A stretch of 64,000 nt of DNA from Solea solea (GCF_958295425.1 NC_081141.1:27529865-27593864); one strand, 5' to 3'. Positions 46,503-58,211 are shown, numbered from the stretch's first letter. Notes: generated from the sequence alone by a model not told the origin. A program made the numbers and translations.

Positions 46503-46885
46503 CCCGACGCGTGTAGCTGTGTCCACGGGTGTATGCGCTATAGTGGCGATGGTGACGGCGCTCCAGAGCTCCGGTGCCTCCTCCTCCTCTTCCTCCTCCT
46601 CCTCTCTCAGCCTCCTCCTCCTCCTCCTCCGTGCTGGATGAGCTCCGGCAGCAGGGCAAGTTCCCGCAGGAGGCCAGGGACGCGAGCAGTTTTTTGGCTC
46701 CGAGGCAGCAGCAGGAGAAGAAGGAGAGGGAGTGATGCTGATGCTGCTGCTGATGATGCTCAGCTGCTGCTGCTGAGTGGATGTCTGCTTTTTGGACTGT
46801 GGGCAGGAAGCGAAGTAGCGTCTTCACTTCACTTTTGCTGTGAGACGCGTGCGCGCAGCGGCGGCGGAGGGAGACGTGCGCTCCG
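46503..46885 (-). promoter_or_regulatory. Probable 5' UTR and CpG-rich promoter region of the signal-peptide gene
   Basis: This GC-rich, CpG-containing stretch lies directly upstream, on the minus strand, of the signal-peptide start. It contains a (CTC)n tract at about 46577-46630 and CTG-like triplets near 46735-46775. CpG density rises sharply compared with the flanking AT-rich DNA, as expected at a vertebrate CpG-island promoter. The transcription start cannot be placed: I see no clear TATA box, and initiation could lie anywhere from about 46550 to 46900. An upstream ATG at 46827 opens a 138-codon frame that overlaps the main start out of frame, so it matters whether transcription begins above or below it. 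Confidence 0.45.
46577..46630. repeat. (CTC)n array in the presumed 5' UTR
   Basis: CCTCCTCCTCCT-type units in two blocks, separated by TCTCAGC. On the gene's strand it reads GAGGAGGAGG. Confidence 0.9.
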
Positions 46886-46901
46886 AGTTTAGCCCCTTCT
46901 C

Positions 46902-46926
46902 CATCATCATCATCATCATCATCATC
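46902..46926. repeat. (ATC)8 array near the presumed promoter
   Basis: Perfect ATC/CAT run upstream (minus-strand sense) of the CpG-rich block, followed by an AG run at 46941-46958. Confidence 0.95.
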
Positions 46927-47214
46927 AGAACTGTGGAGCCAGAGAGAGAGAGAGAGAGCACCTTATGGCACATGTCTTATGGGAAGAATTTGCAGCACCA
47001 TATGTGCAGTTATTACTACTATTTTTCATCTTATATTTTCATCATCTTATATTTCCTCTTATCTGCTAATTCTTAAATATCTATAATACGAAGACAAGAG
47101 ATTAAAAAATAAATCAACGTTGTCATACATGGTTGATAATGACTTATTAGGGCTGTCACTTTATGGCGTTTCCACTTTGAACTTTATTTTGTACCTCAAA
47201 AGCAAGTCCAGATC

Positions 47215-47320
47215 TAATATACAGCCTAGAAGCCCAGTAGACTGTCATAGAAGTAATTACAGCATGGTCCCTTAGAGGGCGCTGTGAGCACAGCTTGTCC
47301 CGATGGATTCAACAGGAAAA
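47215..47320. repeat. Possible relative of the AGAGGGCG repeat
   Basis: GTAGACTGTCATAGAAGTAA and TCCCTTAGAGGGCGCTGTGA resemble the repeat at 45325. It carries a CTCF-like core (47269-47282). Confidence 0.3.
47269..47282 (+). promoter_or_regulatory. CTCF-like motif
   Basis: CCCTTAGAGGGCGC is a weaker CTCF match, about 0.8 kb upstream of the presumed 5' UTR. Confidence 0.25.
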
Positions 47321-47329
47321 ATAACAGTA

Positions 47330-48310
47330 AAACAGTAACAGTAGTAACAGTAGTTAGCTTAGCTGTTAGCTTCATCTGAGGAGGAGAGGAGGCGTGTCTG
47401 TTTTATTCAAAAGTTTATGAAAGTAAAATGTAGTTTTGTCACGTTTTATATATTGTTTTCAATTGCAGACACAAATGCAAACTGGAAAAACAGACAGAAG
47501 TATTGTTCTATTAATATTTATTTACCTGAAGCAATTTTGTGATTAGATTTTTTTTTTCACTGATAAAATATAAAAGTATGATTTGAAAAATATCAGCCAA
47601 ATAAAGCCATTGACAAAAATAAAATATCTGTCGAGTGAGTCCGAAGAAATGCTGAAGTTCACTTCATTTGCCTCAATAAAAAATCAGAAATGACTGTACC
47701 TCACGTCTTCACGTTCAACATGATTTAGTACAACTGCTGTGCCATAAAGCCGATGTTTATGGCGTCTATAACGTTCCGCTTTAGCTGACACCGATATAGA
47801 GGTATTAATTCAATAATGTGCATTAAAATTGGAGTCACACTGTCGCCAGTTAGTGCTCAGTGTTAGTGTTAAGTTCAAGCTGACGCATCAGAACGTGGTG
47901 AAGGGAAAAAAGAAAGGTTGATATAAGTGAATCTGAACGTGGCTGAGTTGTTAAAGTCTAAAGGAGTATTTCAGAAAGTGCTGATCCACCGGGAATTTCC
48001 ACACACACACAAACATCTCCAGTGTTTACAGAGAACAGGCTGTGAAAGCAGTTTCTCTGGGAGAAAATGCCCCGTTGATGGCAAAGGTCAGAGGAGAACG
48101 AGCCGGACTCAAATACCCACTTGTTGCATTCAACGTATGCAATATGGCTTCAAAATGATGAAAAACACCAAACACCAAACATTCAAAGCATTTATTTAAA
48201 CAATAACAGTTTAAACATTGGGATTAAAGTGCAACCAAACACAAACTTAACTGTTGATTTTAACCCTTTAACACTGAGTGTATCACGATTTGACGTTGCA
48301 CGTCAAAGCC
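47330..48310. other. No gene seen
   Basis: Upstream of the presumed promoter on the minus strand. AT-rich non-coding sequence with no recognised element. Confidence 0.5.
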
Positions 48311-48316
48311 AACTTT

Positions 48317-48638
48317 GGCTGCAGCTAACCATTATTTTCAATCATCGATTAATCTGTCGATTATTCTATCGATGAATCGAGTACTTGTTTGGTCCAGAAA
48401 ATAACAAAATATTAAAAAATGTTGATTTTTGAAAACCTCAAAATGACGGCGTTCTTAAATGTCTCGTTTTGTCCACAAACCAAAATTTTGTTTTAAGGAG
48501 TGTTTTTTGTTACATGGATCGAATATTCAGATTTAAGAAGCTGAAAAATCTGAAAAACCCTCAAACCGATTAATCGATTATCAAAATCGCTGACGACTCA
48601 TTTAGTAATCGATTAATCGTGTAATTGTTTCAGCCCTA
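48317..48638. repeat. ATCGATTA-type dispersed element, copy 6
   Basis: It starts GGCTGCAGCTAACCATTATT and shows ATCGATTAATCTGTCGATTA, GAATATTCAGATTTAAGAAG and ATCGATTAATCGTGTAATTG, ending TTTCAGCCCTA. This is the best preserved member of the family in the window by its classic motif content. Confidence 0.7.
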
Positions 48639-48779
48639 ATGTGGTTATTATGGTAATTTCACTACTGCAATGTTGCATTAATCGTCTTTGTAGCCAGAGA
48701 GGAGAGAGTTGGAAAAACACCTGTAAATAAGTTTAAATTTATCACACACAATCTGGTGTTCATGTACAACTACAGTGTA

Positions 48780-48895
48780 CATAATTATAAGATGAACATT
48801 CATAGTTATGAGATAAAAAAAAGTCGAAATGATGAGATAAAGTCATAATTATGAGATAAAAAAGTTTATCTCATTTTGACTTTCTTTGAGGATAT
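48780..48895. repeat. ATAATTATGAGATAAA-type fish repeat
   Basis: TCATAGTTATGAGATAAAAA, AAGTCGAAATGATGAGATAA, AGTCATAATTATGAGATAAA and TTTATCTCATTTTGACT form a short locally tandem and partly inverted repeat common in fish genomes. Confidence 0.55.
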
Positions 48896-49559
48896 TTTTT
48901 ATCATCAAGGCTCCTCAGTTTTACCTCTTCTTTTTTGGCAGAAATGGGTTTCCATATAAAATAGAGCATTAAATTGTAAATAACTGAAATAACTATTGAA
49001 AGTTATTCTGGAAAAATGGGCAAAAAAACAAAAAATCCAGATGGAACATTTTGAGGCTTAGGTGTTAAAGGGTTAATATCAATTGCATTCTAAAACAACA
49101 ACACAAAAGAGACCCCATATATGACATGATTGAAAAAAATGAATCATTAATAATGACAAGAGAGAAAGACAGATGGGACACAGAGGTAGAGAGAGAACCT
49201 TATGGCTTGTGTCTCAAGGGTAAAATTAGCAGTTAAAAGACAATATGTGCAGTTACTGAGATCTGTCATCCGCTCACTGTAACTGTAACACGCGTAAGTG
49301 TTAATAATGGCAATGTCATCGTAAACATGTCGTAGGAAATGCTGAAAATGTATTTAATCAATTTCAGATGAAAACTGAAATTGCATTTCTAATAGAAACT
49401 TCTGCTTTTCAGACTCCAGGCTCCCTTTGACGATAAACTGCAAATCAACACTTTTTTTTTTCTTGTTCATAATCTCGACAGTAAAATATGCTGCTGATGT
49501 GTGGAATATCACTGTCGTCGGGAAGTTCTTGACCTGATTCTGTGTGGCAGAGACTCGGC

Positions 49560-49830
49560 ATTCAATTATGTGTCTTTCTTTTTTTTCTTCTTCTTCTTCT
49601 TCTCACTCTTGTCGTGTGTAATCAGTGTGACCGGCAGGAAAGCTCTATGGGCTGGATTTAAATATGAATTTGCGGATATGAAGAAAATGAGATACCGAGA
49701 CGAGCGACCTTCGCTATACTTCCCGCCTGTTCAAAATGTAATTTGTAGGTGTTGCCGCGACAAGAAGGATATCTTAACGCACTCATCAGGGACAACGTCA
49801 CGCTTGTCCGAGCCACTCACGCACCGTTAA
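49560..49830 (+). other. Exon-like unique segment after a pyrimidine tract
   Basis: A long CT tract ends GTGTGTAATCAG (AG at 49624-49625). About 200 bases then stay open in one frame (VTGRKALWAGFKYEFADMKK, then MRYRDERPSLYFPPVQ). No strong donor follows (TTGTAG|GTGTTG at best). It could be an exon or a conserved element; I do not recognise the peptide. Confidence 0.2.
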
Positions 49831-49989
49831 AGAAAACCTTAACTATTAAAAATATTGTATGAAGTCGAATTTACAGCTTTATCTGGAAACAGATAAAATC
49901 CATTTCCAAGGAATGTTTGATAAATTGATTAAAATTTAATTTCATACATGTTATTTAAAGCAAACAGACATGAATGTTAACTTAATTAA

Positions 49990-50062
49990 TCAGGGACCCA
50001 ATAAATCTCTCCCATGTCCCATGTGTGGGCCCTGACCCAGTGTTTGGGAATCACTGATTTAA
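49990..50062. repeat. GGGTCATGGG-type fossil repeat, copy 2
   Basis: GGGACCCAATAAATCTCTCC, CATGTCCCATGTGTGGGCCC, TGACCCAGTGTTTGGGAATC. The inverted orientation relative to copy 1 is clear from GACCCAGTGTTTGGGAA. Confidence 0.5.
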
Positions 50063-50635
50063 GGAGGATGAGTTGCTAAATTAAAAAGCCCTTAAGAAAT
50101 TAACATTAAGTTAATTTCAGGGGATATACTTGGACATCTTCCTATATCACCTAGATTACGCCACTGGGAAACAGCAGAATAGGATAATTACTCTTTTAAA
50201 AGATAAACTGACCAAACATTGTCTGAGTTATTATTGTAATTGCTATAATTTCTTGTTATTCCTAATTATTATACATGATTATATTCCTATTATAATACCA
50301 GTTAACCTGTTACCTGCTATGAAACAGAAATCATTATTCCTCCTTATGTCACTCCCTACTATTACTTAACTCATAATTTCTACTAGAATTACTCCTAATT
50401 TCTTTCCTTTATTTACTTATTTTAGATTGTTTCTATGTTTTGTGATACTACCGTTTCAGTGTATTGTTGTGATCTCTTTGTTTGAACACATCTGGTCTAA
50501 AAAAGGTTATTTCGGCTATGGGTGTAGACATATTCTTTGTAAAAAAAAAATGTGGATTAGGTGTTTCATCTTTTTATGTTGTTGTTTCCCATACTACATG
50601 TTACACGACATTCCGCTACGTCATAACAGTCATAA

Positions 50636-50664
50636 CAATAATAACAATAATAATAATAATAATT
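50636..50664. repeat. (AATA/AAT)n array
   Basis: ACAATAATAACAATAATAAT-type run. Confidence 0.85.
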
Positions 50665-50704
50665 CTGCTAATTGATGCCCACAATCATACAGACTGTTCT
50701 GTAC

Positions 50705-50985
50705 TTTCATAGAGCTGGATGTCATCCGCGCAGCAGTGGAAGGAGATGTTACATTTGCTCAAAATATGGCAGAGGAAAGGAAATAGATAATGAATAGGAG
50801 GGGCCCCAGGATAGAGCTCTGGGGAACACCACGTGACTCAGGGAGGATTGGGATCCATAGTGCTTGATATGAACCAAGTGGAAGCGGTCAGAAAGATAGG
50901 AAGTGAACCAGGTGAGACAGGTGTCAGAGAAGTGAGTCTGTCCAAGAAGATGGGGTGGGAGGAGTCCAGGTGGAGGTGGACCTTG
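50705..50985 (-). pseudogene. LINE reverse-transcriptase fragment (dead copy)
   Basis: Minus-strand translation gives CLTWFTSYLSDRFHLVHI near 50880-50940, then, in a shifted frame, GVPQSSILGPLLFIIY near 50790-50830. It ends in NISFHCCADDIQLY at 50709-50745. These correspond to the WF..YL, VPQG and YADD blocks of non-LTR (L2/Rex1-like) reverse transcriptases. VPQG has become VPQS and YADD has become CADD, and frames are mixed, so it is inactive. The open minus-strand frame continuing upstream to about 51288 is not RT-like. Family assignment is from memory of the motif pattern. Confidence 0.75.
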
Positions 50986-51299
50986 GCTGCACTGTTTAAA
51001 AACTTTCTTTTCTTTCCCCCTGTGACGCACATCTTCTGAAATATTTTTTGTCTTTCTTGCCGCACTGTGTGCAAATGTATTTTTTAAAAGCATTTTTTTG
51101 CAATCGTACCCTCCGCGTTGAATAGTAGTTGCATCCTTGAATGAGCCATCAGGCAAAAGAGAGAAAAAGAAATCGTGCACTGCGGATGAAGACGTGAGGC
51201 TGAAGGTCTGTTTGTAGCCTCGCATTCTTCTCAGGACGAAATATTTCTGCCGTGTCTCCGAGGTTTTGTCAGGGTTGTTGTTTTTCAATCAAAAGAAGC

Positions 51300-52820
51300 C
51301 ACTGGAGGTTTTGGCTTCGCTGTTGATCTCCTCACACTGACAATCAGTCGGTGGTTTTCTCAAGTTTTACAGGACACAAAATTTCAACTGTTTTTTCAAG
51401 TTTTATCAAATGAAAAGAGAATGTGTTTGTGTCGTCCAAAGTAAGCTGTAGGTTTGAGTATTTTCAGGCTAAATCGCCAGGCTGTGTTTCATGGGTGAAA
51501 ATGACCTCTGCAGGACTGTCAACATGTCCTGACAACACATCATTTGTTGTAAACTTTCTCTCATTTATTCAGTTTTGCTGTTTCTTTTCACAATTAATAT
51601 ATGTAACAAATGAGTCAAAAAGATCAAGTCGATAAACAAGGACACAAAAAGTAAAGGTTTAATTAAAATAGGGAGGTATTAAGTTAACTTTTAGAACACA
51701 TTGATCAAATCTGCTGCCCTAGTTTACTTCAATTGTTAACCTTTTCAGATTTGGACATTTGATGCTGTAAGAAACTGAGCAGCCTTGGTAACTTTGCTGT
51801 TGCTTATCCAACTATTTTGTACAAAAACCATCCAAACAGGGGATTTGTTGAATCACAATGTTGTGAGGTTGAATTTCTAATCACAATATCATTTATTTAT
51901 TAGTGTTTACTTATTTGTGCGAATGTAAAAATAAATCTATTTCATATCTCCGTGAATCCACGGGCAAATAAAGACATTTATTTACACATTTGACTCAATA
52001 TCAGGCTACTGGGTTTAAAAAGAAGAGGAGAAAAAAAACACATATTAAAACATTAAATCAATCAATGGGTGTTTAATTGGGCTCATAATTGAGTAATAAT
52101 TTCACACCAGATGATTAAAAATATGATTAAAAACGGCCTCTGTTGACCTTTGTTTGTGTTAAATTTGCCTTTGTTATGTAGCAGGGCTCAAAGCCGAATG
52201 TGTACACTTGAAACAAAAGTCAGGCGAAAGGTTTCGATCATCTCCATGGCAACCATACCTGCCAGCTCTTAGTTATAGTACATTTTATTACGATCTCCTT
52301 CTGTCACCTTGTTTATGTGCTTCTATATTTGTGCTTCTGTTTTATTTGTTTCACAATGGACAGATTTAATGAAATTGCAAAGTTCTGTGAAGACAAAGAT
52401 ACTTTCAAACTTCTACTGAGAGGACAAAGGAAGTTCAAAAAGAAACAATTATGTTTTTGGTTCAGTCACACCGGGGGTAACAAACGATGACGGTGTCCAA
52501 GGCCTTAGGAAATGTCGAGGAAGTGCAAATTCAACACCTGTAACAATGCTCAAGGCTTTCTCAATAACTGCAGTATTTTTCTTGGCGTTCCGCAGACGAC
52601 AACACATTACAGCAAATCAGATTCTATTATGAAGTAATAGGTACGAGCGGATAACCGCGTCTGCCTCGACTAACCAATTTTCCAAACATCGTGTTCTGAA
52701 CTGAGAGAGACGGTCAAGTTTGACCATATTTGACGAGTGCAGCAGTGGGATTATTGTGCAGATTCATTTTAGTTCCACATCAACTCATTTTCAACAAGAA
52801 ATCAAAGGAATCTTTATTGG
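51300..52820. other. No gene seen
   Basis: AT-rich non-coding sequence without recognisable repeat or exon. Confidence 0.5.
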
Positions 52821-52824
52821 GACA

Positions 52825-52900
52825 CCGAATAGCTCAGCTGGTAGCACTGGCTCCCCGTAATGCATGATTTCACCTGCTGTTCTTTGCGTGAGTCGGACTA
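52825..52900 (+). repeat. tRNA-like sequence
   Basis: ATAGCTCAGCTGGTAGCACT near 52830 resembles the D-arm/box A of tRNAs. No good box B or acceptor arm follows, so it is probably a decayed tRNA-derived repeat. Confidence 0.3.
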
Positions 52901-53417
52901 AAACCCGAGTTAGTCCTACTGAAATGGAGCTTATTCACTTAGAACCTCCGCTAAAGTATAAACCATCCCCTTAACTTCTGGTCAGTTACCGCTAAGGGGT
53001 AACTTGGACTTCGTAAGGTCATTAGGGATTAAAAATGATATTGCTCTAACAAGGTTTACATTGGTTTTAATCAGTTGTTTTAGTACTTGGCCTTAAATGA
53101 AAGAGACATACAATCACCGCTAAATTCTACAGTTCACCACTAAATACTCTTGGTAACTTCTACAGACTCTGTGTGAACTGGTACAACACTGGTGGCCGTG
53201 ACCTTAGACCAACATTCTGTCTATATGAGGACCCAACGTTTAAAAATGTCAAACTACTGTGACCCAAATCACAATTTACATCATGACAAGAGCAAATCTG
53301 AGCAAAAAAATAGAGACCAATTTACAACCAAATGTCTCTTTGAATTGGTAAAGAAATCATGTGATCATCATTAAATCTCTCCTTTTTAAACATAAATTCT
53401 ACAAATTAGTTTGAGCA

Positions 53418-53480
53418 CCCAGAGAAATATGTCCCATGACCCATCTGTGGGTCCCGACCCAATCTTTGGAAATCGTCCAG
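53418..53480. repeat. GGGTCATGGG-type fossil repeat, copy 3
   Basis: AGAGAAATATGTCCCATGAC, CCATCTGTGGGTCCCGACCC and AATCTTTGGAAATCG closely parallel copy 2. Confidence 0.5.
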
Positions 53481-53489
53481 CCCCCCCAT

Positions 53490-55180
53490 CTACCTGAGCC
53501 ATTCAAGCATGGTTAGCTTAGACAATACTGGACGGCTGTCCCTCCCTTCGGGAGGATTTTACAGGATTTCATAGTGATTTCCATATGCTGACAACCACCA
53601 CTGGACTGAAACCTTTTTGGGCTGTTGTGAAACACTTCAGCAGCAATTTGTGATGTTTCTCACTTTAATCCTAGCAGCGAATCGTCACCAGGCAACAAGA
53701 AAGAAAGAAAGAAAGACTGCGTGTTATTGTTTTACACACCAATTCAGAAAGAATTTTACAGCAGCAGAGGTCACGTAACGTGACACTCCCACATCCTGTG
53801 TTTGTGACTTCCTAATGGGTCCAACTCATTAACTCACACGAGTCTATTGTTTGAGAGATGATTCCATAAAAGTAAGGCCGACTCAGTTTTTAGAAAGTTA
53901 TTCACTGTAAATGAAGTCGGAGCCACGTTTCCAAGGTGACAGACAGAATTACCTGTAGACCTTTGCCACAAAAGTCAAACAAGAGGGAAAACATGCGTCA
54001 TTATCGATATTCTGACACACAGACAACAAGGAAAGAAGGGATTTTAACTGAGCACAGAATCCCGATTGAAACATACAGCAGTGAAGACACTGTCAGTCGA
54101 TTTTCATTTGCTTAAGGAAACCATCCGGAGCCTGACTGATGAAACGGCGCAGATGAAAGGAGTGAACCCTGCCCGTTCAGCTGTGCCCTTTGAGTCTGCA
54201 CTCTGCCGAGATTTCATGCTTGTTCTTTGTATTGTGTTGCTACATTCTTCCCTCAATGTTCCTGGTAAAATGTCCTTGCCCTGTAAACGTTGAATCATTC
54301 CGGAGGGTAAACGTTTTCTGCAGATGTAATTATTTGGGCAGCCTTGTGTTTCTTTCTTGGAAAATAAGTCCTTGCTGTCCTACATTCTACTTTAGATTGT
54401 CAAGAAGGAGACATTTTTGGTGGAGGATGAAAATTCCGTCTGTCCAACGTTCACTTTTCTGGGAAACGAGACACAAGTTTGAGTTGTCACATTTTGGCGA
54501 AGTGGAAAAAAAATTGGCATACTCACATTACATTTTTGGCAATCCAAAATTTTAGGTATGCAATTCAAATACTGATTTAGTTACTTTTTCAATTACAACA
54601 AAGTTTGCTCCTTTTTGTCTGTTTCTCCTACTGTTTGACTGCATGTTGCAGTTGTATCCCTGCACATGTGTGCGACAGCTCGGCCAACGAGACGACACAA
54701 CAGACAGTGTTGGCTTCGTGGACGTATTTGCAGAAGGTCATTGTACTTTGGTGTGATCATTTTCTGTTAGCCCTAACCCTTGCCTCACTAACACTTGTGC
54801 CAGGTTGTGTTGAAAAATACCATTGGGCTAAAAACTTACCAATGGGTCGTATTCAGGGGTTGACCAAAAATGACCCATAGTTGAGTTTCAGTTGGACAGA
54901 TTGTTTCACACACTAGCTAATTACATACATGAAAGCGGAATTTCAATTTCCCTCACAAGTTACTTTTCTCATAACTCTAGTTACCAAAGTACCAAAGTTT
55001 AGTTTTCGAAGTAACATTTCCCCAACACTGCTCAGTATATACTGTAGACTATAGCGGACCTGTGTCGGTATGCGACTCAGAGAGTATGACCCTCAACTTT
55101 GCCGACAATGGTGACGTTAAAAAGGGATACTAGGGTGTCGCAGGGGGTGAAGGATCATTCAGGTCAGGAAATTGCTCTAA
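53490..55180. other. No gene seen
   Basis: A short GAAA run at 53697, a TCCCTCCCTTCGGGAGGAT stem near 53538, and otherwise unremarkable non-coding DNA. Open frames at 54066-54880 show no known domain. Confidence 0.5.
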
Positions 55181-55189
55181 ATCTTCTCA

Positions 55190-55370
55190 GTGGCAGAGTG
55201 AGTCGTCTTTCACTCGATAATCGAGGGTTCCATTATCTGCTCTGCTACGAGCTGATGTGTCTCTGGGTAAAAAAACACTTTACTCTTCGTATGAATGGGT
55301 ATGAAACATGTGATGGAATAAAGCACAGCATAATAGATGCACTGTATGAATGAGTGTGTGAAATACAGAC
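55190..55370 (+). repeat. SINE-like copy
   Basis: GTGGCAGAGTGAGTCGTCTT, TCGAGGGTTCCATTATCTGC (box B-like), GTGTCTCTGGGTAAAAAAAC and GAATGGGTATGAAACATGTG follow the layout of the tRNA-type SINEs seen nearby. Confidence 0.5.
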
Positions 55371-55379
55371 CATTTACTG

Positions 55380-57230
55380 AGGAGATTAAGACCACACGGG
55401 CGACAGAGAGGCAGCTAGGTAGCAAGGAACCATTCGCATTGAGTGATAATACATTTAATGACCTGCACACTCAAACAACATGAAATTACCCACCTTTGTG
55501 GACGTGTTAATTTGTAAAACGTCATGACTGAGACCGTGAATCTAGCTGTTAGAATAGAATAAACACCTATTTTCACACGTGCTGACAAGTGACACAAATG
55601 TTTCTCCTTTTTTTTAACCAGGACAGAGAAGAAATGTGCGACTGCAAATCATCAAAAAATATACCTCATTTACAACTTTTACAATTATTATTTAACGCTT
55701 ATGCAAATCATGTCTGAATCAAACATAAACCATGTAGCAAGTCTGTGCTGCAGAGGCTGGGGACCACTCAACTAGAAACAACAATAAAAAATATTAGGCT
55801 GCAATAAAATATAATTATACAAGCAATATCAGATTCCCACCTGGTGAACTGCTGCCGGCATTATTAAAAAAACATTCACGTAATCTGCAATATGAAACAG
55901 AGACAATATGGCTAAATTTAATTTGCCTGATAATTGATCCACTGGTGGTAAAGAGTAAGATGATTCCCCGGGTGCAAACAGACTCGGTGGTCCGTCGCCG
56001 CCGCAGACTGCTCAGAATAAGGACAAGTGGCAACACATTATGGACGAAATCCAGCAGGAGGCTCAAATATCCGACCTTCTGAAATTCCCCCCGCTTATCT
56101 CTTATCCGTTTGATCAAGCGAATATGAGGCTCTGATGTTTGCAAAACACCGGGGCGGGTTATCATCGTGCTCAAATACAAAGCCACCCGAGGGTATCGGA
56201 TCTTATTGCACTTGGACTGGTGTTGCTGTGCCAACATCAGCAGTGGTAGGTGTCGGGGAGGGCACTCAAATCAAAGACCAAAGAGAAACTGAGGCTTCAT
56301 TCATATTTTCTATGTTGAACAGTTACGTCGCCACCTGTTGACTTGGCATGCTTTTCACAGAACTTAGGTTTTTGTGTTTTCATGTAAATGAGAACTTCAT
56401 TGCGTGTGGACAGGGTTATTTCTAAAAGCAGAGGAGGAAAACTTTGCAAAAGTACCTCTCGTCTCGAGTTTTAAGGCAGAAAAAAGGATTGTTTTGTAAA
56501 TGTAAATTCATTTTTGTGGCTCCAAAACCTTTGGGTATTGTGAAGGCAAGTGTATCAGCAGATTTTCTTTTTGTATTTTTTAAATGAAACTGAATTGCTG
56601 CCTATTGTCAGCTCCTGAAGATACAATGGCCTGGATGACTGAACACCTTCACAGAATGAGTAATGTAAACGTAGCCTTACATAGTGATTCAGGTTAGCCT
56701 TTCAAGTCAGAGACTGGTAATTACAGTTACTCAAAGGTGTTGTGAGCTCTAACCCCAGAACAACTACAAAAAGATCCAATCAACTCCGGTGAATACACCA
56801 GCGTGAGCGTGCATAGCCCTTTAAAATTACATATTTCACATCAACTTTTTTAAATTAAAAGCTCACAAAGGGTATTGACCTGAGAAAAGTGATGTATTTA
56901 CCATGAACTTGTTCTCACTCATCAAAAGCAGACATTTTCCATTTTTACAAGATAGAAAAAGAGAAGAAGAGTCCGCTGCATGTCACCTCAGAGCTGTGAC
57001 TCCACCACTGACCTGGTTCAGGACAGACTTTTGGATGTTTTTGGGGCAGTTTGAAGTCCTGTCTGGGGAAGCAAGGGCTGCATTTTAGGGGCCAGAGGAA
57101 CATTTTAGGATTACACTGACCCAGAGCTGCGCCTGGCATCTGTCTGTAGTACCATGCTAACTACTATATTGCACAGTGATTGGTTCTTGTGTTTGTTTTT
57201 TGCTTTCTTTTGTTGCAAAAATGACGTAAA
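55380..57230. other. No gene seen
   Basis: Non-coding. The block at 55960-56260 is better balanced and unique. Confidence 0.5.
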
Positions 57231-57237
57231 CAACCAT

Positions 57238-57266
57238 ATCTATCTATCTATCTATCTATCTCTCTC
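57238..57266. repeat. (TCTA)6 microsatellite
   Basis: TATCTATCTATCTATC run ending in a short TC tract. Confidence 0.9.
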
Positions 57267-57344
57267 TAAAATATAAAAAAAGAGCTCAATACTGATTATG
57301 TGGAAACGGCTCAGGTATGTGATATGTAATGAAATCCCACAAAA

Positions 57345-57900
57345 TATTAAAGTGCTGACTCATGCTAGCCCAACTCCACATACACAGCACATTTGTTCTA
57401 AAATAGTTTGTCTGTTGTTAGCAGCATTAGCATTAGCACTGTAACATCACCACTAATGTTGAATCAATTTATCTGTATCTTTTTTGTGATTTTAAAAAAG
57501 CACACACACAACATAAATTGCGCAACAACTCCTTTCCATTAGCTAAAAATGTACCATCCCAGAAGACACACAAACTTTGAAAATGCTGACTAATTCTAGC
57601 CCAACTCCTCAAACACAGCAAGTTGGCTCCAAAATGTTAGCAGCACTAGCATTAGCTGTGTGACACGAAGCTAATAAAAATAACCCCCCAAAAAATCTAA
57701 ATATCTACCTTCCCAGGAACCACGATGAATAGAAATTTGCTGACTCATGCTAGCCCGATTCCTCACATTCAACAATTAGTTTGTCTGCCGTTAGCAGCAT
57801 TAAGATTAGCCATGCATCAACGCTGATGCTAACACTGAACCTATCCATACAGTATTTATCTATTCATTTGTTTGTTGACAGCATTAGCATTAGCCATGCT
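57345..57900. repeat. Diverged tandem array, units of about 150-230 bp
   Basis: TGCTGACTCATGCTAGCCCA (57353), TGCTGACTAATTCTAGCCCA (57585) and TGCTGACTCATGCTAGCCCG (57739) each begin a unit. Each unit later holds GTTAGCAGCATTAGCATTAG or a close variant (57418, 57637, 57791, and a partial at 57879). Each also carries an AACTCCTCACATTCAACA-like word. Spacing is 232 and 154 bp, so units have lost or gained sequence. Three full units and part of a fourth are present. Confidence 0.65.
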
Positions 57901-57989
57901 ACAGCCCGACATGCCACCCAGCACAATTTCTGTAATTTTAATGGATTATTGTGTTTTTAAAAAAAATAATAATAGATGTGTTTTCTGGA

Positions 57990-58190
57990 GTATATATACA
58001 AAAATGATGAGGTGTATTGAGTCTAGAAAATGTTTCCTCCTGTTTATCCTGCATAGGAGTCACAGAGCGAGCTGCTCTGCTCGACTGTGGCATTTAATGT
58101 ACAACTCATTAGCACGGTCCAACAGTGGTCGGTATCACTTTATCACTGCTTTAATTACTAGTGTAATTTCCTGCATCGTTTAAATGACGC
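57990..58190. other. Unique block, candidate conserved non-coding element
   Basis: CATTTAATGTACAACTCATT, AGCACGGTCCAACAG and TTTAATTACTAGTGTAATTT in non-repetitive sequence, bounded by the tandem array on one side and a CA tract on the other. Confidence 0.25.
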
Positions 58191-58192
58191 TA

Positions 58193-58211
58193 CACACACA
58201 CACACACACAC
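58193..58211. repeat. (CA)9 microsatellite
   Basis: Perfect CA run at the end of a unique block (57990-58190). Confidence 0.9.

Noticed and set aside
46411..46827. The 138-codon frame as the main protein of the CpG-rich locus
   Set aside because: Its content follows simple repeats (Glu, Gly and His runs). The signal-peptide frame with a strong donor is the better candidate, so the frame is reported only as an upstream ORF.
50749..51288. 179-codon minus-strand frame as a host gene
   Set aside because: Its C-terminal part is the LINE reverse-transcriptase fragment and the rest has no recognised domain.
52825..52900. Functional tRNA gene
   Set aside because: Box A-like word only; no matching acceptor stem or box B.
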